From Parabacteroides sp. AD58 (GTDB lineage: Bacteria > Bacteroidota > Bacteroidia > Bacteroidales > Tannerellaceae), in contig NZ_CP146284.1 of NCBI RefSeq assembly GCF_023744375.2, positions 3,667,501 to 3,731,500 of the forward strand: a DNA stretch of 64,000 bases. Direction: 5' to 3'. The notes under the pieces were generated by a model. It was not told the origin of the DNA. It saw nothing but the letters and a program-made list of their open reading frames with translations, and did no database searches. Positions 26,460 to 35,867 of the stretch are shown piece by piece. The first letter of the stretch is position 1. Every line of letters starts with the position of its first letter. Made by a program: the position numbers and the translations under genes.

Positions 26460-26855
26460 CAGTTTTTAATTTTGCTGATTTTAAGTATTGTCGTTAAAAT
26501 TAGACAAAGAATCCACCGAGTAAATAATTAAATAAGTTCTTAATATTTTATGGAAGCCTTTTCTGATCTGTTGGAAAAATAGCATAGTTCAAACACAACT
26601 GTGTCTGTTTTAAGATTGAAAAGTCTGAAGAGAAGGCAGAAATAAAGAATATTACTGTAAACTTGAGAAATGAATTGGTTGTTAGGCCTGCTTCTAATTG
26701 GTTTCAAAAGAATAAGTTGTGTTTGGACTTAGTTGAGTAATAGTATGAATTTTGTCGATTGTATGGTTTATGGGCAAAAAGATTTTATCTGACAAGAATG
26801 TGTTATTTAATTATTGGATTCAGTAAGATGTAATAACTAACTTAAGGAAATGAAG

Positions 26856-29800
26856 ATGGAAAAAGGAAGGCTAATTTTATTGGTTGCAGCTTCCGCTTGT
26901 ATGGGGACGATGATTGCAACAGCTCAGACGACTCAGGTGACGGGTAGGGTAATATCGATGGAAGATAATACCCCAGTAATTGGTGCTACAGTCGTAGTGA
27001 AAGGTACAACAACAGGAACAGTAACTGATTTTGACGGAGCATTTTCTTTAGAAGTACCGGAAGGCGCTAAAACGCTTGTGATTTCGTATGTAGGAATGCA
27101 GAGTCAGGAATTGGCAGTAAAACCGCAAATGACAGTTAAGCTGGTTACTGATTCACAGAATTTGGATGAGGTCGTCGTTACGGCAATGGGTTTGACCCGT
27201 GAGAAAAAATCATTGGCTTATGCCGTTCAGGAAGTAGGATCTGAAGATTTGACAAAGGCAGGACAACTGAATGTAACGAGTGCTTTGTCTGGTAAAGTAG
27301 CCGGTGTACAGATTAACCAGTTTGGTGGTAGTGTTGGTGCTTCATCTCGTATTTCTATCCGTGGTAACTCTTCCTTGCAGAGTGACCAGCAGCCTCTGAT
27401 CGTTGTTGACGGTGTACCTATTTCGAATGATACGCAGCGTACAGGTGATAATACATATAATGGTGTTGACTATGGTTCTGGTCTGAACGATATCAACCCG
27501 GAAGATATTGAGTCAATGACTGTCTTGAAAGGTGGTTCAGCCGCTTTGTACGGTATGCGTGCCGGTAACGGCGTTATCTTGATTACTACCAAATCAGGAA
27601 AGAAAAATAATGGTGTGAAAGTTTCATACGACGGTAATATCACAATCGATCGAGTAGCTAATTTGCCAAAGGTTCAGAATTCTTACGGACAAGGTAATAA
27701 CGGTGATGAATATCACTGGCAATTAAACGCCCCGAATTTGAGTTATCAGGAATATGCTGAGCAGTATGGTTTCAACTGGGTGGATGGATCGAATGGTATC
27801 AATGACTTTTATGATGAATCATGGGGACCTCGTTTGGATGCCGGATTAAACCTGGTACAATACGACAGTAATGGTGAAAAGGTTCCTTGGGTTTCTCGTC
27901 CGAACAATGTGAAGGATTTCTTCCAGACAGGTGTATCTCAGAATCATACTATTTCGGTCGCTGCCAATTCAGAAAAAGCAAGTACACGTGCTTCTCTTTC
28001 TTATCGTGGTCAGACGGGTACGGTTCCTAACACTGACCAGAAGCGATATTCAGCCTCTTTGAATACATCTATCAAATTAAATAAATATTTTACGTATGAT
28101 CTGAGTACCAGTTATACGCGTACCCAAAGTGATAACTTGGTAGGTCAGGGATATGGTGGTAACAACCCGATCAACTCTTTGATTGCCTGGTCTGGACGTC
28201 AGATTAATATGCAGACCTTGAAAGAAAATTGGGATCAGAAAGATGCATCCGGTAATTATACCTATTATAACTGGAATACTAATTATCATATGAACCCGTA
28301 TTTCACGGTATATGAGAATACGAACAGCTATCAGCGTGACCGTGTGTTTGGTAAGACTTCATTGTATTATCAGCCATTTGAATTTTTGAAGATAGAAGGT
28401 CGTGCCGGATTGGATTATTATAATTCAACTGCTTTTGAGCGTCACTATATTGACCGCTCCGACTATCCGGAAGGAGGTTTCTCTCAGATAAATGATAAGA
28501 ATACAGAGTTAAACTTAGATTTGATCGCTAGCTTTAACAAGACGTTCGGTGATTTCAACATTACAGCGATGGCGGGTGCCAACTACCGGGATGTGTCTTG
28601 GGAGAATACTGAATTTGGTGCGGCAGCATTGACCGTATTGGGTGTTTATACAATCGCTAATAAGAAAAGTGATGCTGTTACAGCAATGGACCACAGTCAT
28701 ATTCGTTCAAACTCTGTCTATGCCAATGCTTCTGTCGGATGGAAGAACCAGTTGTATTTAGATGTCAGTGCCCGTAACGATTGGAGTTCTACAATCAATG
28801 AATCGTTCTTTTATCCTTCGGCCAGTTTGAGCTGGATTGCTACAGAAACTTTGCCTTGGCTGAAAGGTGACGGCTCTGCACTTTCTTTTTTGAAACTGCG
28901 TGGTGGTTGGGCTGAAATCGGTAACGCAACGACAGCTTATCGTAACCGTGCCTATTATTACTTGGATACGGATGGTTCATTCAATGGAGTTGCTCAGATT
29001 TATAAGAGTACGACTTATCCGAATGAGAATTTGAAACCGGAAAGTATAAAGACGTGGGAAATTGGTGCCGAATTCGGATTCTTGCATGACCGTTTACATT
29101 TGGACGTAGCTTATTACAAAAAGACGACAACCGATCAGATCTTGAATGTAACCGTTCCTTATTCTACTGGATATTCATCTTTGCTGATCAATGCCGGTGA
29201 AATCCAAAACAAGGGTGTAGAAATTCAGTTAAGTGGCGATATCTTGCAGAGCAAGAAAGGTTTGAATTGGACCAGTACGTTCAATTTCTCGAAGGATAAC
29301 AGTAAGGTTATTGAGTTGTATCCGGAAATGGGATTGGATACGTATGGTATTGGTTGGACATGGGGTATTGCAACACAAGCCGTTGAAGGGGAGAAGTGGG
29401 GTTCTTTAGTTGGAACCGGTTTTGCCCGTATAACAGCCGATGATGTAAAAGCAGGTACTGCTACCTCTGATCAGATTGGTTCGATCAAAGTCAATTCAAA
29501 TGGACTTGCCCAGACTGAAAGTGCTGTTAATTTCGGAAATGTAACTCCTGATTTCCTGTTAAACTGGCGAAATGATTTCACGATCCAGAATTTCAACTTT
29601 GGATTCTTGCTGGATTTGCGTATTGGTGGTGATATTTGGTCACAGACCATGAATCACAGTTATTCTGCCGGTACATCTATCGTTACTGCCGAGAATGGTA
29701 TCCGTGAACGTGAAATCGTGGCAGGTGTGGATGTGATGGATGATGAACGTTTTGTTATGCAAGATGCCAGTGGTAATTGGGTAACCAATACGATCAAGAC

Positions 29801-30113
29801 GAATGCATATAGCTGGTTTAAGAATGAGGTTTCTGAATATTACACCTTTGATGGTTCGTTCTTAAAATTGCGTGAGGCTTATATTTCATATACTTTCCCG
29901 AAAGCATGGATGGCTAAGACCCGTTATATCAGCAATGCGACGGTATCGTTGATTGGTAACAACTTGGCATTGCTTTGGGTACATAAATCTAACACGATGC
30001 GTCTGGATCCGGAAACTGGTGGTGTATCCAGTGATAGCCGTGGTGTCGGTTTCGAGCAGGCTGCTGTTCCGTCGTCTCGCAGTTTCGGTCTGAAAGTAAA
30101 TCTTACATTTTAA
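26856..30113 (+). CDS. SusC/RagA-type TonB-dependent outer-membrane transporter (pair 2)
   Basis: A 1085-residue protein: signal peptide cut near ATAQ-TT, carboxypeptidase-D-like domain (VTGRVISMEDNTPVIGATVV, DFDGAFSLEV), and the connector LDEVVVTAMGLTREKKSL. The plug (QVGSED-like stretch to GSAALYGMRAGNGVILITTKSGK) and barrel follow, ending NLTF. AAGGAA at 26844-26849 abuts the upstream ATG (26850) but is well spaced for the ATG at 26856 (MEKGRL), so I choose the latter; two residues are at stake. The LTREKKSLAYAVQEV connector puts it in a different SusC subgroup from pair 1. Confidence 0.92.
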   Translation: MEKGRLILLVAASACMGTMIATAQTTQVTGRVISMEDNTPVIGATVVVKGTTTGTVTDFDGAFSLEVPEGAKTLVISYVGMQSQELAVKPQMTVKLVTDSQNLDEVVVTAMGLTREKKSLAYAVQEVGSEDLTKAGQLNVTSALSGKVAGVQINQFGGSVGASSRISIRGNSSLQSDQQPLIVVDGVPISNDTQRTGDNTYNGVDYGSGLNDINPEDIESMTVLKGGSAALYGMRAGNGVILITTKSGKKNNGVKVSYDGNITIDRVANLPKVQNSYGQGNNGDEYHWQLNAPNLSYQEYAEQYGFNWVDGSNGINDFYDESWGPRLDAGLNLVQYDSNGEKVPWVSRPNNVKDFFQTGVSQNHTISVAANSEKASTRASLSYRGQTGTVPNTDQKRYSASLNTSIKLNKYFTYDLSTSYTRTQSDNLVGQGYGGNNPINSLIAWSGRQINMQTLKENWDQKDASGNYTYYNWNTNYHMNPYFTVYENTNSYQRDRVFGKTSLYYQPFEFLKIEGRAGLDYYNSTAFERHYIDRSDYPEGGFSQINDKNTELNLDLIASFNKTFGDFNITAMAGANYRDVSWENTEFGAAALTVLGVYTIANKKSDAVTAMDHSHIRSNSVYANASVGWKNQLYLDVSARNDWSSTINESFFYPSASLSWIATETLPWLKGDGSALSFLKLRGGWAEIGNATTAYRNRAYYYLDTDGSFNGVAQIYKSTTYPNENLKPESIKTWEIGAEFGFLHDRLHLDVAYYKKTTTDQILNVTVPYSTGYSSLLINAGEIQNKGVEIQLSGDILQSKKGLNWTSTFNFSKDNSKVIELYPEMGLDTYGIGWTWGIATQAVEGEKWGSLVGTGFARITADDVKAGTATSDQIGSIKVNSNGLAQTESAVNFGNVTPDFLLNWRNDFTIQNFNFGFLLDLRIGGDIWSQTMNHSYSAGTSIVTAENGIREREIVAGVDVMDDERFVMQDASGNWVTNTIKTNAYSWFKNEVSEYYTFDGSFLKLREAYISYTFPKAWMAKTRYISNATVSLIGNNLALLWVHKSNTMRLDPETGGVSSDSRGVGFEQAAVPSSRSFGLKVNLTF

Positions 30114-30138
30114 TTAATCGTTTTAACAAGCATTGAGT

Positions 30139-31614
30139 ATGAAAAATATATTTAAACTGACAACGGTTGCCTCTTTGGCTGTTTCTTTGATGTTGGGAGG
30201 TTGTACCAGTAACTTTGATGAGATTAACAGTGACCCGGATGCGTTGGAGACGGGTGCTCCCACCAATATGCTGGGATATGCCTTACGCGAAACTATGTCA
30301 AGACAGGCCGGATTTGATGCCACGGAAGCATGGGCGGGGTATATTGTCAAGATTCAGTATATGGATAACTACAACTATCTCCCAACTAACAATACATATG
30401 GTAATAAGTTCTCTAACTGCTACCGACGAATTGTGTTGTTGGATGATATCTTGGCTCTGACGGAAGAAAATGCGGACGAGCTTAAAAACATCCGTTGGGC
30501 TTCCCGTATCTTCAAGGAATATTTGTGGCTGCTGAATACTGACCAGTTTGGAGACATACCATATACAGAAGCCAACAAGGTAGAGGATGGCCAAATGAAG
30601 CCGAAATATGACTCTCAGGAAATTATTTATCCGGCTATTTTGGAGAATCTGAAAGCCATTGCGGATGAAATGGCTGCAGGATTAGGTTCCGACAATATTG
30701 GAGAGGGTGACTTCTTGTTTGGCGGAGATATTCAGAGATGGCAGAAGTTCTGTAACTCGTTGCGCCTGCGTGCCGCCATGCGTATTGTAAACGTAGCTCC
30801 GGATTTGGCAAAGAGTACCATTGAAGAAGTTTGCCAAAACCTGACAAGTTATCCGGTATTGGAAACCAGCGCAGAGAATGCTTATTTCTACTGGCAAGGT
30901 TCATCTCCTTACTTTGAACCTTATTACAATGATTTCCGTACACGTGATGATTATGGTATGAGTAATATTTTCGTCAATCACTTGTTAAGTACAGAAGATC
31001 CTCGAATTTCAGCGATTATGCAGCCGGCAGCTACTGATGGCGTCTATCGTGGATATGAAAATGGAGCATTATCTGCACCGTCTAACATTCAGACCATATC
31101 TCGTATGGGAGTTATGTATCGTGAAGAACCGGCAGGTTTTACGCCTATATTGAAATCTTGTGAGAACTATTTCATCATGGCAGAAGCCGCTATGCGGGGT
31201 TGGAACGTGGGTATTTCTGCTCAGGAAGCATACGAAACTGCCGTGAAAATCTCCATGGAAGACAATGGTGTTTCTGCTGCTGATGCCGAAACGTATTTGG
31301 CGAATGCCGGGAAGTGGGATAACACCCTCGAACGGATCTATATGGAAGAGTGGGTCGCTCTGTTTAAAGAAAACTGCGAGGCTTGGAGCTTATACCGCCG
31401 AACTGGTTATCCGAAAGAAATCCGGACATCGGGCGAATATCCGGGTAAATTCTGTAGCTTCGGAACTGCCCATAATGATGTTCCGTTCCGTATGCCATAT
31501 CCGGATAATGAATATCAGTACAATAAAGAAAATGTAGAAGCTGCAACGGTAGATGTTGTAGATAATACATGGGGTAAACAGATGTGGTGGGATACACGTA
31601 CAAATGTTCATTAA
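30139..31614 (+). CDS. SusD-like nutrient-binding outer-membrane lipoprotein (pair 2)
   Basis: A 491-residue lipoprotein with lipobox LGGC (Cys23 or nearby) and mature start TSNFDEINSDPDAL. That start, plus LWLLNTDQFGDIPYTEA and ENYFIMAEAAMRGW, matches the SusD-like_2 branch rather than classic RagB. It partners the SusC ending 25 bp upstream. The frame opens at a TTG at 30133; the ATG at 30139 (MKNIFKL) is the better start. A strong terminator follows. Confidence 0.9.
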   Translation: MKNIFKLTTVASLAVSLMLGGCTSNFDEINSDPDALETGAPTNMLGYALRETMSRQAGFDATEAWAGYIVKIQYMDNYNYLPTNNTYGNKFSNCYRRIVLLDDILALTEENADELKNIRWASRIFKEYLWLLNTDQFGDIPYTEANKVEDGQMKPKYDSQEIIYPAILENLKAIADEMAAGLGSDNIGEGDFLFGGDIQRWQKFCNSLRLRAAMRIVNVAPDLAKSTIEEVCQNLTSYPVLETSAENAYFYWQGSSPYFEPYYNDFRTRDDYGMSNIFVNHLLSTEDPRISAIMQPAATDGVYRGYENGALSAPSNIQTISRMGVMYREEPAGFTPILKSCENYFIMAEAAMRGWNVGISAQEAYETAVKISMEDNGVSAADAETYLANAGKWDNTLERIYMEEWVALFKENCEAWSLYRRTGYPKEIRTSGEYPGKFCSFGTAHNDVPFRMPYPDNEYQYNKENVEAATVDVVDNTWGKQMWWDTRTNVH

Positions 31615-31650
31615 AGACTTTTCAACCTTTTCATAATTACACACACATAG

Positions 31651-31691
31651 GAGACCTTTTGGTAAGAGAGCTTATCAAAGGTCTCTTTTTT
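31651..31691 (+). terminator. Terminator of SusCD pair 2
   Basis: GAGACCTTT (31651-31659) pairs with AAAGGTCTC (31677-31685), inner TAAG/CTTA also pairs, then a T-run. Confidence 0.9.
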
Positions 31692-31770
31692 ATTAAATAG
31701 CTGGATGTAACTTTCTGATAAACGTTGTTTTTAGGATTGGAAAAGGGGCTAATTGTACTTTAAATGAAAT

Positions 31771-31802
31771 GTTGTCTAAATACAAGAAATTTTGTATGTT
31801 TG
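31771..31802 (+). promoter_or_regulatory. Bacteroidales promoter for the DUF4831 gene
   Basis: GTTG (31771-31774), 20 nt, TATGTTTG (31795-31802), a good match to the Bacteroides consensus. It lies 39 bp before the start codon. Confidence 0.65.
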
Positions 31803-31841
31803 TAACCGTATTAAAGGAAAAGAACAAAAAGAATAGATGAT

Positions 31842-32912
31842 ATGATCAGGAATATCGTATTATTAGCAGGGCTGCTGGCGTCGTTTTCGGCTGTTGCTCA
31901 GACGAAAGTGGTTAAGGCAAATGCAGTAAAAGCCAATGATTATGGCATTACTTATTCATTGCCAAAGACGAATTTGGTGGTTGATGCAGAAGTTACGAAA
32001 GTAACTTGTAAGGCTGGACCTTATTATCAGTACGCCGAGAAATACTTGGGGGTTAAGAAAGTGATTACTCAAGATGAAGTTTATTATGAATTAGGAAAGG
32101 TAAAGCTCATCAACAGAGGTGTTCCAGATAAAGATAATACGTATATTGTTTCTTTCAAGCCCGGAACAGTTGCTCCATATACCTATTTGACGGAAGATGG
32201 TCTGTTATGTTCGATTAATGCTGAATACACGCCTGATTCGACTGTAGAAGGAAATACTTCAGCTAAAAAGGCTAAGAAAGCCGTAGCAACGGATGTCTCT
32301 GTTTTTTCGGAAGAACTGTTGATGGCTGGATCTACGGCTAAACAGGCTGAGGTCGCTGCTAAACAGATTTACCGTATCCGTGAAAGCCGTATGAATATTT
32401 TGACAGGTGAAGCTGATAATCTGCCACCTGACGGTCAGGCTATGCAGCTGGTGATTGAAGAGCTGGAAGCTCAAGAACAAGCTTTGACCAATCTTTTTGT
32501 GGGTGTTATGACCCGGTCAACGGATCATTATGAGGTAACTGTTGAGCCGGATGGTGATTTAGAAAAAGAAATCCTGTTCCGTTTTTCAGAACATTTGGGT
32601 GTTGTTGATGCCGATGATTTGGCCGGTCAACCCGTCTATATGAACTTGAAGGCGACAGATCGTGCTCCACAATTGGATCCGAAAGAGGCTGAAAAGAAAG
32701 AAAAGAGCTTGAAGGGTATTGTTTATAATGTTCCGGGTAAGGCTAGCGTTGAAATCTTTACGAGCCGGAAATCTCTGTACAAAGGAGAAGCTCAGATTAC
32801 TCAGTTTGGAACACGTGAGGCTCTGGCGCCTGTCATGTTTGAAGATAAGAAAGCTCCGGTGAAGGTTTATTTCTATCCTGAAACGGGAGCGATCAAGCAG
32901 ATCATTCAATAA
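31842..32912 (+). CDS. DUF4831 family exported protein
   Basis: A 356-residue protein with a signal peptide (MIRNIVLLAGLLASFSAVAQ) and no further membrane segment, so periplasmic or outer-membrane associated. GITYSLPKTNLVVDAEV followed by KAGPYYQYAEKYLG is the N-terminal pattern I associate with DUF4831, a Bacteroidetes family without known function. A Lys/Ala-rich linker (about residues 137-150) separates two parts. It has its own promoter, and a peptide transporter gene begins 30 bp after it. No function is assigned. Confidence 0.8.
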   Translation: MIRNIVLLAGLLASFSAVAQTKVVKANAVKANDYGITYSLPKTNLVVDAEVTKVTCKAGPYYQYAEKYLGVKKVITQDEVYYELGKVKLINRGVPDKDNTYIVSFKPGTVAPYTYLTEDGLLCSINAEYTPDSTVEGNTSAKKAKKAVATDVSVFSEELLMAGSTAKQAEVAAKQIYRIRESRMNILTGEADNLPPDGQAMQLVIEELEAQEQALTNLFVGVMTRSTDHYEVTVEPDGDLEKEILFRFSEHLGVVDADDLAGQPVYMNLKATDRAPQLDPKEAEKKEKSLKGIVYNVPGKASVEIFTSRKSLYKGEAQITQFGTREALAPVMFEDKKAPVKVYFYPETGAIKQIIQ

Positions 32913-32942
32913 TTTATTAATCTATATTTAACTTATACTTAT

Positions 32943-34460
32943 ATGTTTGGAGGACAACCTAAAGGATTGTATGCGTTAGCCTTGGCCAATACCGGTGAAC
33001 GATTTGGCTATTATACCATGCTCGCAGTTTTTGTATTATTTTTACAAGCCAACTTCGGTTTTTCAACAGGAACAGCTGGTTTGATTTATTCCGTTTTCCT
33101 GGGTTTTGTTTATTTCCTGCCTTTATTTGGAGGAATGCTGGCCGATAAATATGGATTCGGGAAGATGGTGACTATCGGTATCACCATTATGTTTTTCGGT
33201 TATTTGTTATTGGCCATTCCTTTAGGAACAGGCATACCTGCTATTGCAGCTATGGGCGGTGCTTTGGCATTGATCTGTGCGGGAACAGGACTCTTTAAAG
33301 GGAACTTACAGGTTTTAGTCGGTAACTTATATGACGAGGCTCGTTTCTCCAACAAACGAGATTCTGGTTTCCAGATTTTCTATATGGCTATCAACATCGG
33401 AGCTATGTTTGCTCCTACAGCTGCCATCAAAATGATGGAATGGGCACAGACATCGTTAGGCATGAGCGAAGCTGATTCTTATCACCTGGCTTTTGCTGTA
33501 GCATGTGCTTCGCTGGTTTTTTCTATTATTGTTTATTATTTGTTCCGTGGAACATTCAAACATGCTGACCGTACAAAAGTAGCAGCCTCTTCTTCTGATT
33601 CGAAGGTTGAGGAATTAAGTCCGGCTGCCACTAAAGAACGTATCGTTTGTCTCTGTCTGGTTTTTGCGGTGGTTATTTTCTTCTGGATGGCATTCCATCA
33701 GAACGGTTCAACGCTGACTTATTTTGCCCGTGATTATACGGCAACGACTTCAACAGGAATTGCCAGCATGGCTTTTGATGTAATTAATCTTGTATTTGGT
33801 ATCCTCATTGTGTATGGCCTGTTTGGTTTGTTCCAAAGTACAACAGGAAAAGGAAAAACTATTTCTGCTGTTGTTATTCTAGCAGCAATTGCAGGTTTGA
33901 TTTATAAATACAACGGACTGCCGGATGTAACGAATGTAAGTGCTCCGATTTTCCAGCATTTTAATGCTTGTTTTGTTGTTGCATTGACTCCAGTATCAAT
34001 AGCCTTGTTCGGTATGTTGGCCAAGAAGGGTAAAGAACCTTCTGCTCCATTGAAGATCGGATTAGGTATGTTGGTAGCAGCAGTGGCTTATATATTAATG
34101 ACCATTGGTTCAATCGGTCTTCCTGCTCCTACGTTCGATGCAGCTGGTCAGCCGCAGCATATGGCTGATGTAACTCCAAACCTGTTGATCGGAACTTATC
34201 TGATTCTTACATTTGCTGAGTTGTTGCTTTCACCGATTGGTATTTCTTTTGTATCGAAAGTGGCTCCTCCAAAATATGCAGGTATGATGATGGGTGGCTG
34301 GTTTGTATCTACAGCTATTGGTAATCTGCTTGTAAGTATCCCTGCATTGATGTGGGGCGCTTCTCTGACGGTCGTTTGGGGCGTATTAGTTGGCATCTGT
34401 TTGGTAGCTGCTCTTTTCATATTCATCATCCTGAAGCGATTGGAGAAAGTTGCTAAGTAA
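32943..34460 (+). CDS. POT-family proton-coupled peptide transporter
   Basis: A 505-residue major-facilitator protein with about 12-14 transmembrane helices. The POT signature is in helix 1 (NTGERFGYYTM, containing the ExxER-type proton-coupling residues) and GTGLFKGNLQVLVGNLY follows near helix 4. The family imports di- and tripeptides with protons across the inner membrane. It starts 30 bp after the DUF4831 gene without an obvious terminator between them, so co-transcription is possible. A small unknown gene follows after 23 bp. Confidence 0.92.
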   Translation: MFGGQPKGLYALALANTGERFGYYTMLAVFVLFLQANFGFSTGTAGLIYSVFLGFVYFLPLFGGMLADKYGFGKMVTIGITIMFFGYLLLAIPLGTGIPAIAAMGGALALICAGTGLFKGNLQVLVGNLYDEARFSNKRDSGFQIFYMAINIGAMFAPTAAIKMMEWAQTSLGMSEADSYHLAFAVACASLVFSIIVYYLFRGTFKHADRTKVAASSSDSKVEELSPAATKERIVCLCLVFAVVIFFWMAFHQNGSTLTYFARDYTATTSTGIASMAFDVINLVFGILIVYGLFGLFQSTTGKGKTISAVVILAAIAGLIYKYNGLPDVTNVSAPIFQHFNACFVVALTPVSIALFGMLAKKGKEPSAPLKIGLGMLVAAVAYILMTIGSIGLPAPTFDAAGQPQHMADVTPNLLIGTYLILTFAELLLSPIGISFVSKVAPPKYAGMMMGGWFVSTAIGNLLVSIPALMWGASLTVVWGVLVGICLVAALFIFIILKRLEKVAK

Positions 34461-34483
34461 AGTACAGTAAACAATTATTGGCG

Positions 34484-34825
34484 ATGAGAAAGCAGTATAG
34501 GACATATAAGCCGGTTGTTCTCCGTTTCAGAAAATGGAGCCGGAAAGCGTATGCTGCTTTTATCAGTATTCATCATACCGTAAATATCGGACAACTGGCT
34601 ACTTATGTAGCTGATCGTTTTCAGGCCAAGAACCTTTCGTTGCACGGTTATTTGTGTTCGTTGGTTGGTCTGATGTCAGTAGATGTACAGGTGCAGGAAG
34701 ATATTTGTGAAGATGAAACAGAACTTCTGCAGAAAGGAATAAGTGGATTCTTATGTCCGGTGGTATTTGATTTGCCTGTTGTTGCCAGTGAAGAAAACGA
34801 ATGGAATAATTATAATAAATCATAG
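34484..34825 (+). CDS. Small protein of unknown function
   Basis: 113 residues, strongly basic at the N-terminus (MRKQYRTYKPVVLRFRKWSRKAY) and acidic later. There is no signal peptide or convincing membrane helix. The segment IHHTVNIGQLATYVADRF looks like a short helical region. I do not recognise the family. Position (23 bp after the transporter, terminator 4 bp after the stop) and codon use resemble a real gene. The frame opens at a TTG at 34478; the ATG at 34484 is preferred. Confidence 0.6.
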   Translation: MRKQYRTYKPVVLRFRKWSRKAYAAFISIHHTVNIGQLATYVADRFQAKNLSLHGYLCSLVGLMSVDVQVQEDICEDETELLQKGISGFLCPVVFDLPVVASEENEWNNYNKS

Positions 34826-34828
34826 ATG

Positions 34829-34869
34829 AAAGCGGATAGATATCCTTCGGGATGTCTGTCCGCTTTTTT
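34829..34869 (+). terminator. Terminator-like hairpin just before bioB
   Basis: AAAGCGGA (34829-34836) pairs with TCCGCTTT (34859-34866), with an inner ATCC-TTCG-GGAT stem, then a T-run. It ends only 17 nt before the bioB ATG. Confidence 0.8.
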
Positions 34870-34886
34870 GTTTAGTAGAGAGAAAT

Positions 34887-35867
34887 ATGTTGGTTGAAGA
34901 ATTAAAACAACAAGTTTTGGACGGCAGATGGCTGGACGAACAGCAGGCAAAGTCTTTGCTGGATGAAGATCGTGAAGCATTGTACGCTGCTGCCCATGAA
35001 ATAACCCGTTATTATATGGGGAATAAGTTTGATACGTGTTCTATCATTAACGTCCGAAGTGGTAATTGCGGAGAAAACTGCAAATGGTGTGCTCAGTCGG
35101 CTCATTATCCGACGAAAGTCAATCTGTATCCGTTGTTGCCAGCCGAAGAATGTGTGCGCCATGCTGTTTATAATTATCAGCAGGGAATCGGTCGTTTTGC
35201 CTTGGTAACAAGTGGAAAGCGTGTCAATGCACAGGGTATGCAGCAGATTGTGGAAACGGTAAAGGCGATTAAGAAGCATTGCGGTATCAAGTGCTGTGCG
35301 TCAATGGGGCTGTTGAAACGGGAAGAATTGCAGGCTTTGTATGATAGTGGTGTGGAGAATTATCATTGTAATATCGAAACAGCTCCTTCCTATTTTCCTG
35401 AATTGTGTACAACTCATACAATAGAGCAGAAGATGGAAACGATCCATATGGCACGTGAAATCGGATTCCGGGTTTGTTGCGGCGGTATTATCGGAATGGG
35501 AGAGACGATGGAGCAGCGTATTGAGATGGCTCTTTTCCTCCAGCGGGAAGAGATTCTTTCCATTCCTCTTAATTTATTGCAGCCGATACCCGGAACTCCA
35601 TTGGAACATGCTGTCCCTTTGTCTGATGAAGAATTCCTGACAACGGTAGCTCTTTTCCGTTTTATCAATCCGAAAGCTTTCTTGCGTTTCTCCGGTGGTC
35701 GTGCCCAGTTGAGTGAAGCGGTACAGCGTAAGGCTTTATATATAGGTATTAACTCTGCTATTATCGGTGATTTACTGACGACAATCGGCAGCCGGGTAGA
35801 AGCAGACAGACAATTATTCACCTCCGAAGGTTATTCGCTGACGGAACAAACAGATTGGGAAAAATGA
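34887..35867 (+). CDS. bioB: Biotin synthase
   Basis: A 326-residue radical-SAM enzyme inserting sulfur into dethiobiotin, the last step of biotin synthesis. The [4Fe-4S] cysteines are Cys61, Cys65 and Cys68 in [13 protein letters not shown]. Other conserved segments are [30 protein letters not shown] and FSGGRAQL. It is the first gene of a compact bioB-A-F-G-C-D operon. The stop overlaps the bioA start (ATGA). The start follows a terminator-like hairpin by 17 nt, so its promoter is not obvious. Confidence 0.97.
   Translation: MLVEELKQQVLDGRWLDEQQAKSLLDEDREALYAAAHEITRYYMGNKFDTCSIINVRSGNCGENCKWCAQSAHYPTKVNLYPLLPAEECVRHAVYNYQQGIGRFALVTSGKRVNAQGMQQIVETVKAIKKHCGIKCCASMGLLKREELQALYDSGVENYHCNIETAPSYFPELCTTHTIEQKMETIHMAREIGFRVCCGGIIGMGETMEQRIEMALFLQREEILSIPLNLLQPIPGTPLEHAVPLSDEEFLTTVALFRFINPKAFLRFSGGRAQLSEAVQRKALYIGINSAIIGDLLTTIGSRVEADRQLFTSEGYSLTEQTDWEK

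Larger units (their letters stand above)
25949..26855. other. Long gene-free region between the two SusCD pairs
   Basis: About 900 bp, very AT-rich. It contains a 22-nt-period repeat (26012-26077), a dyad TGTCATTTTGACA (26163-26175), AAAGTGTC twice (26159 and 26234), a promoter candidate (26364-26395), a possible 16-codon frame (26409-26459) and then a long leader to susC2. No larger gene is supportable. Confidence 0.55.
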
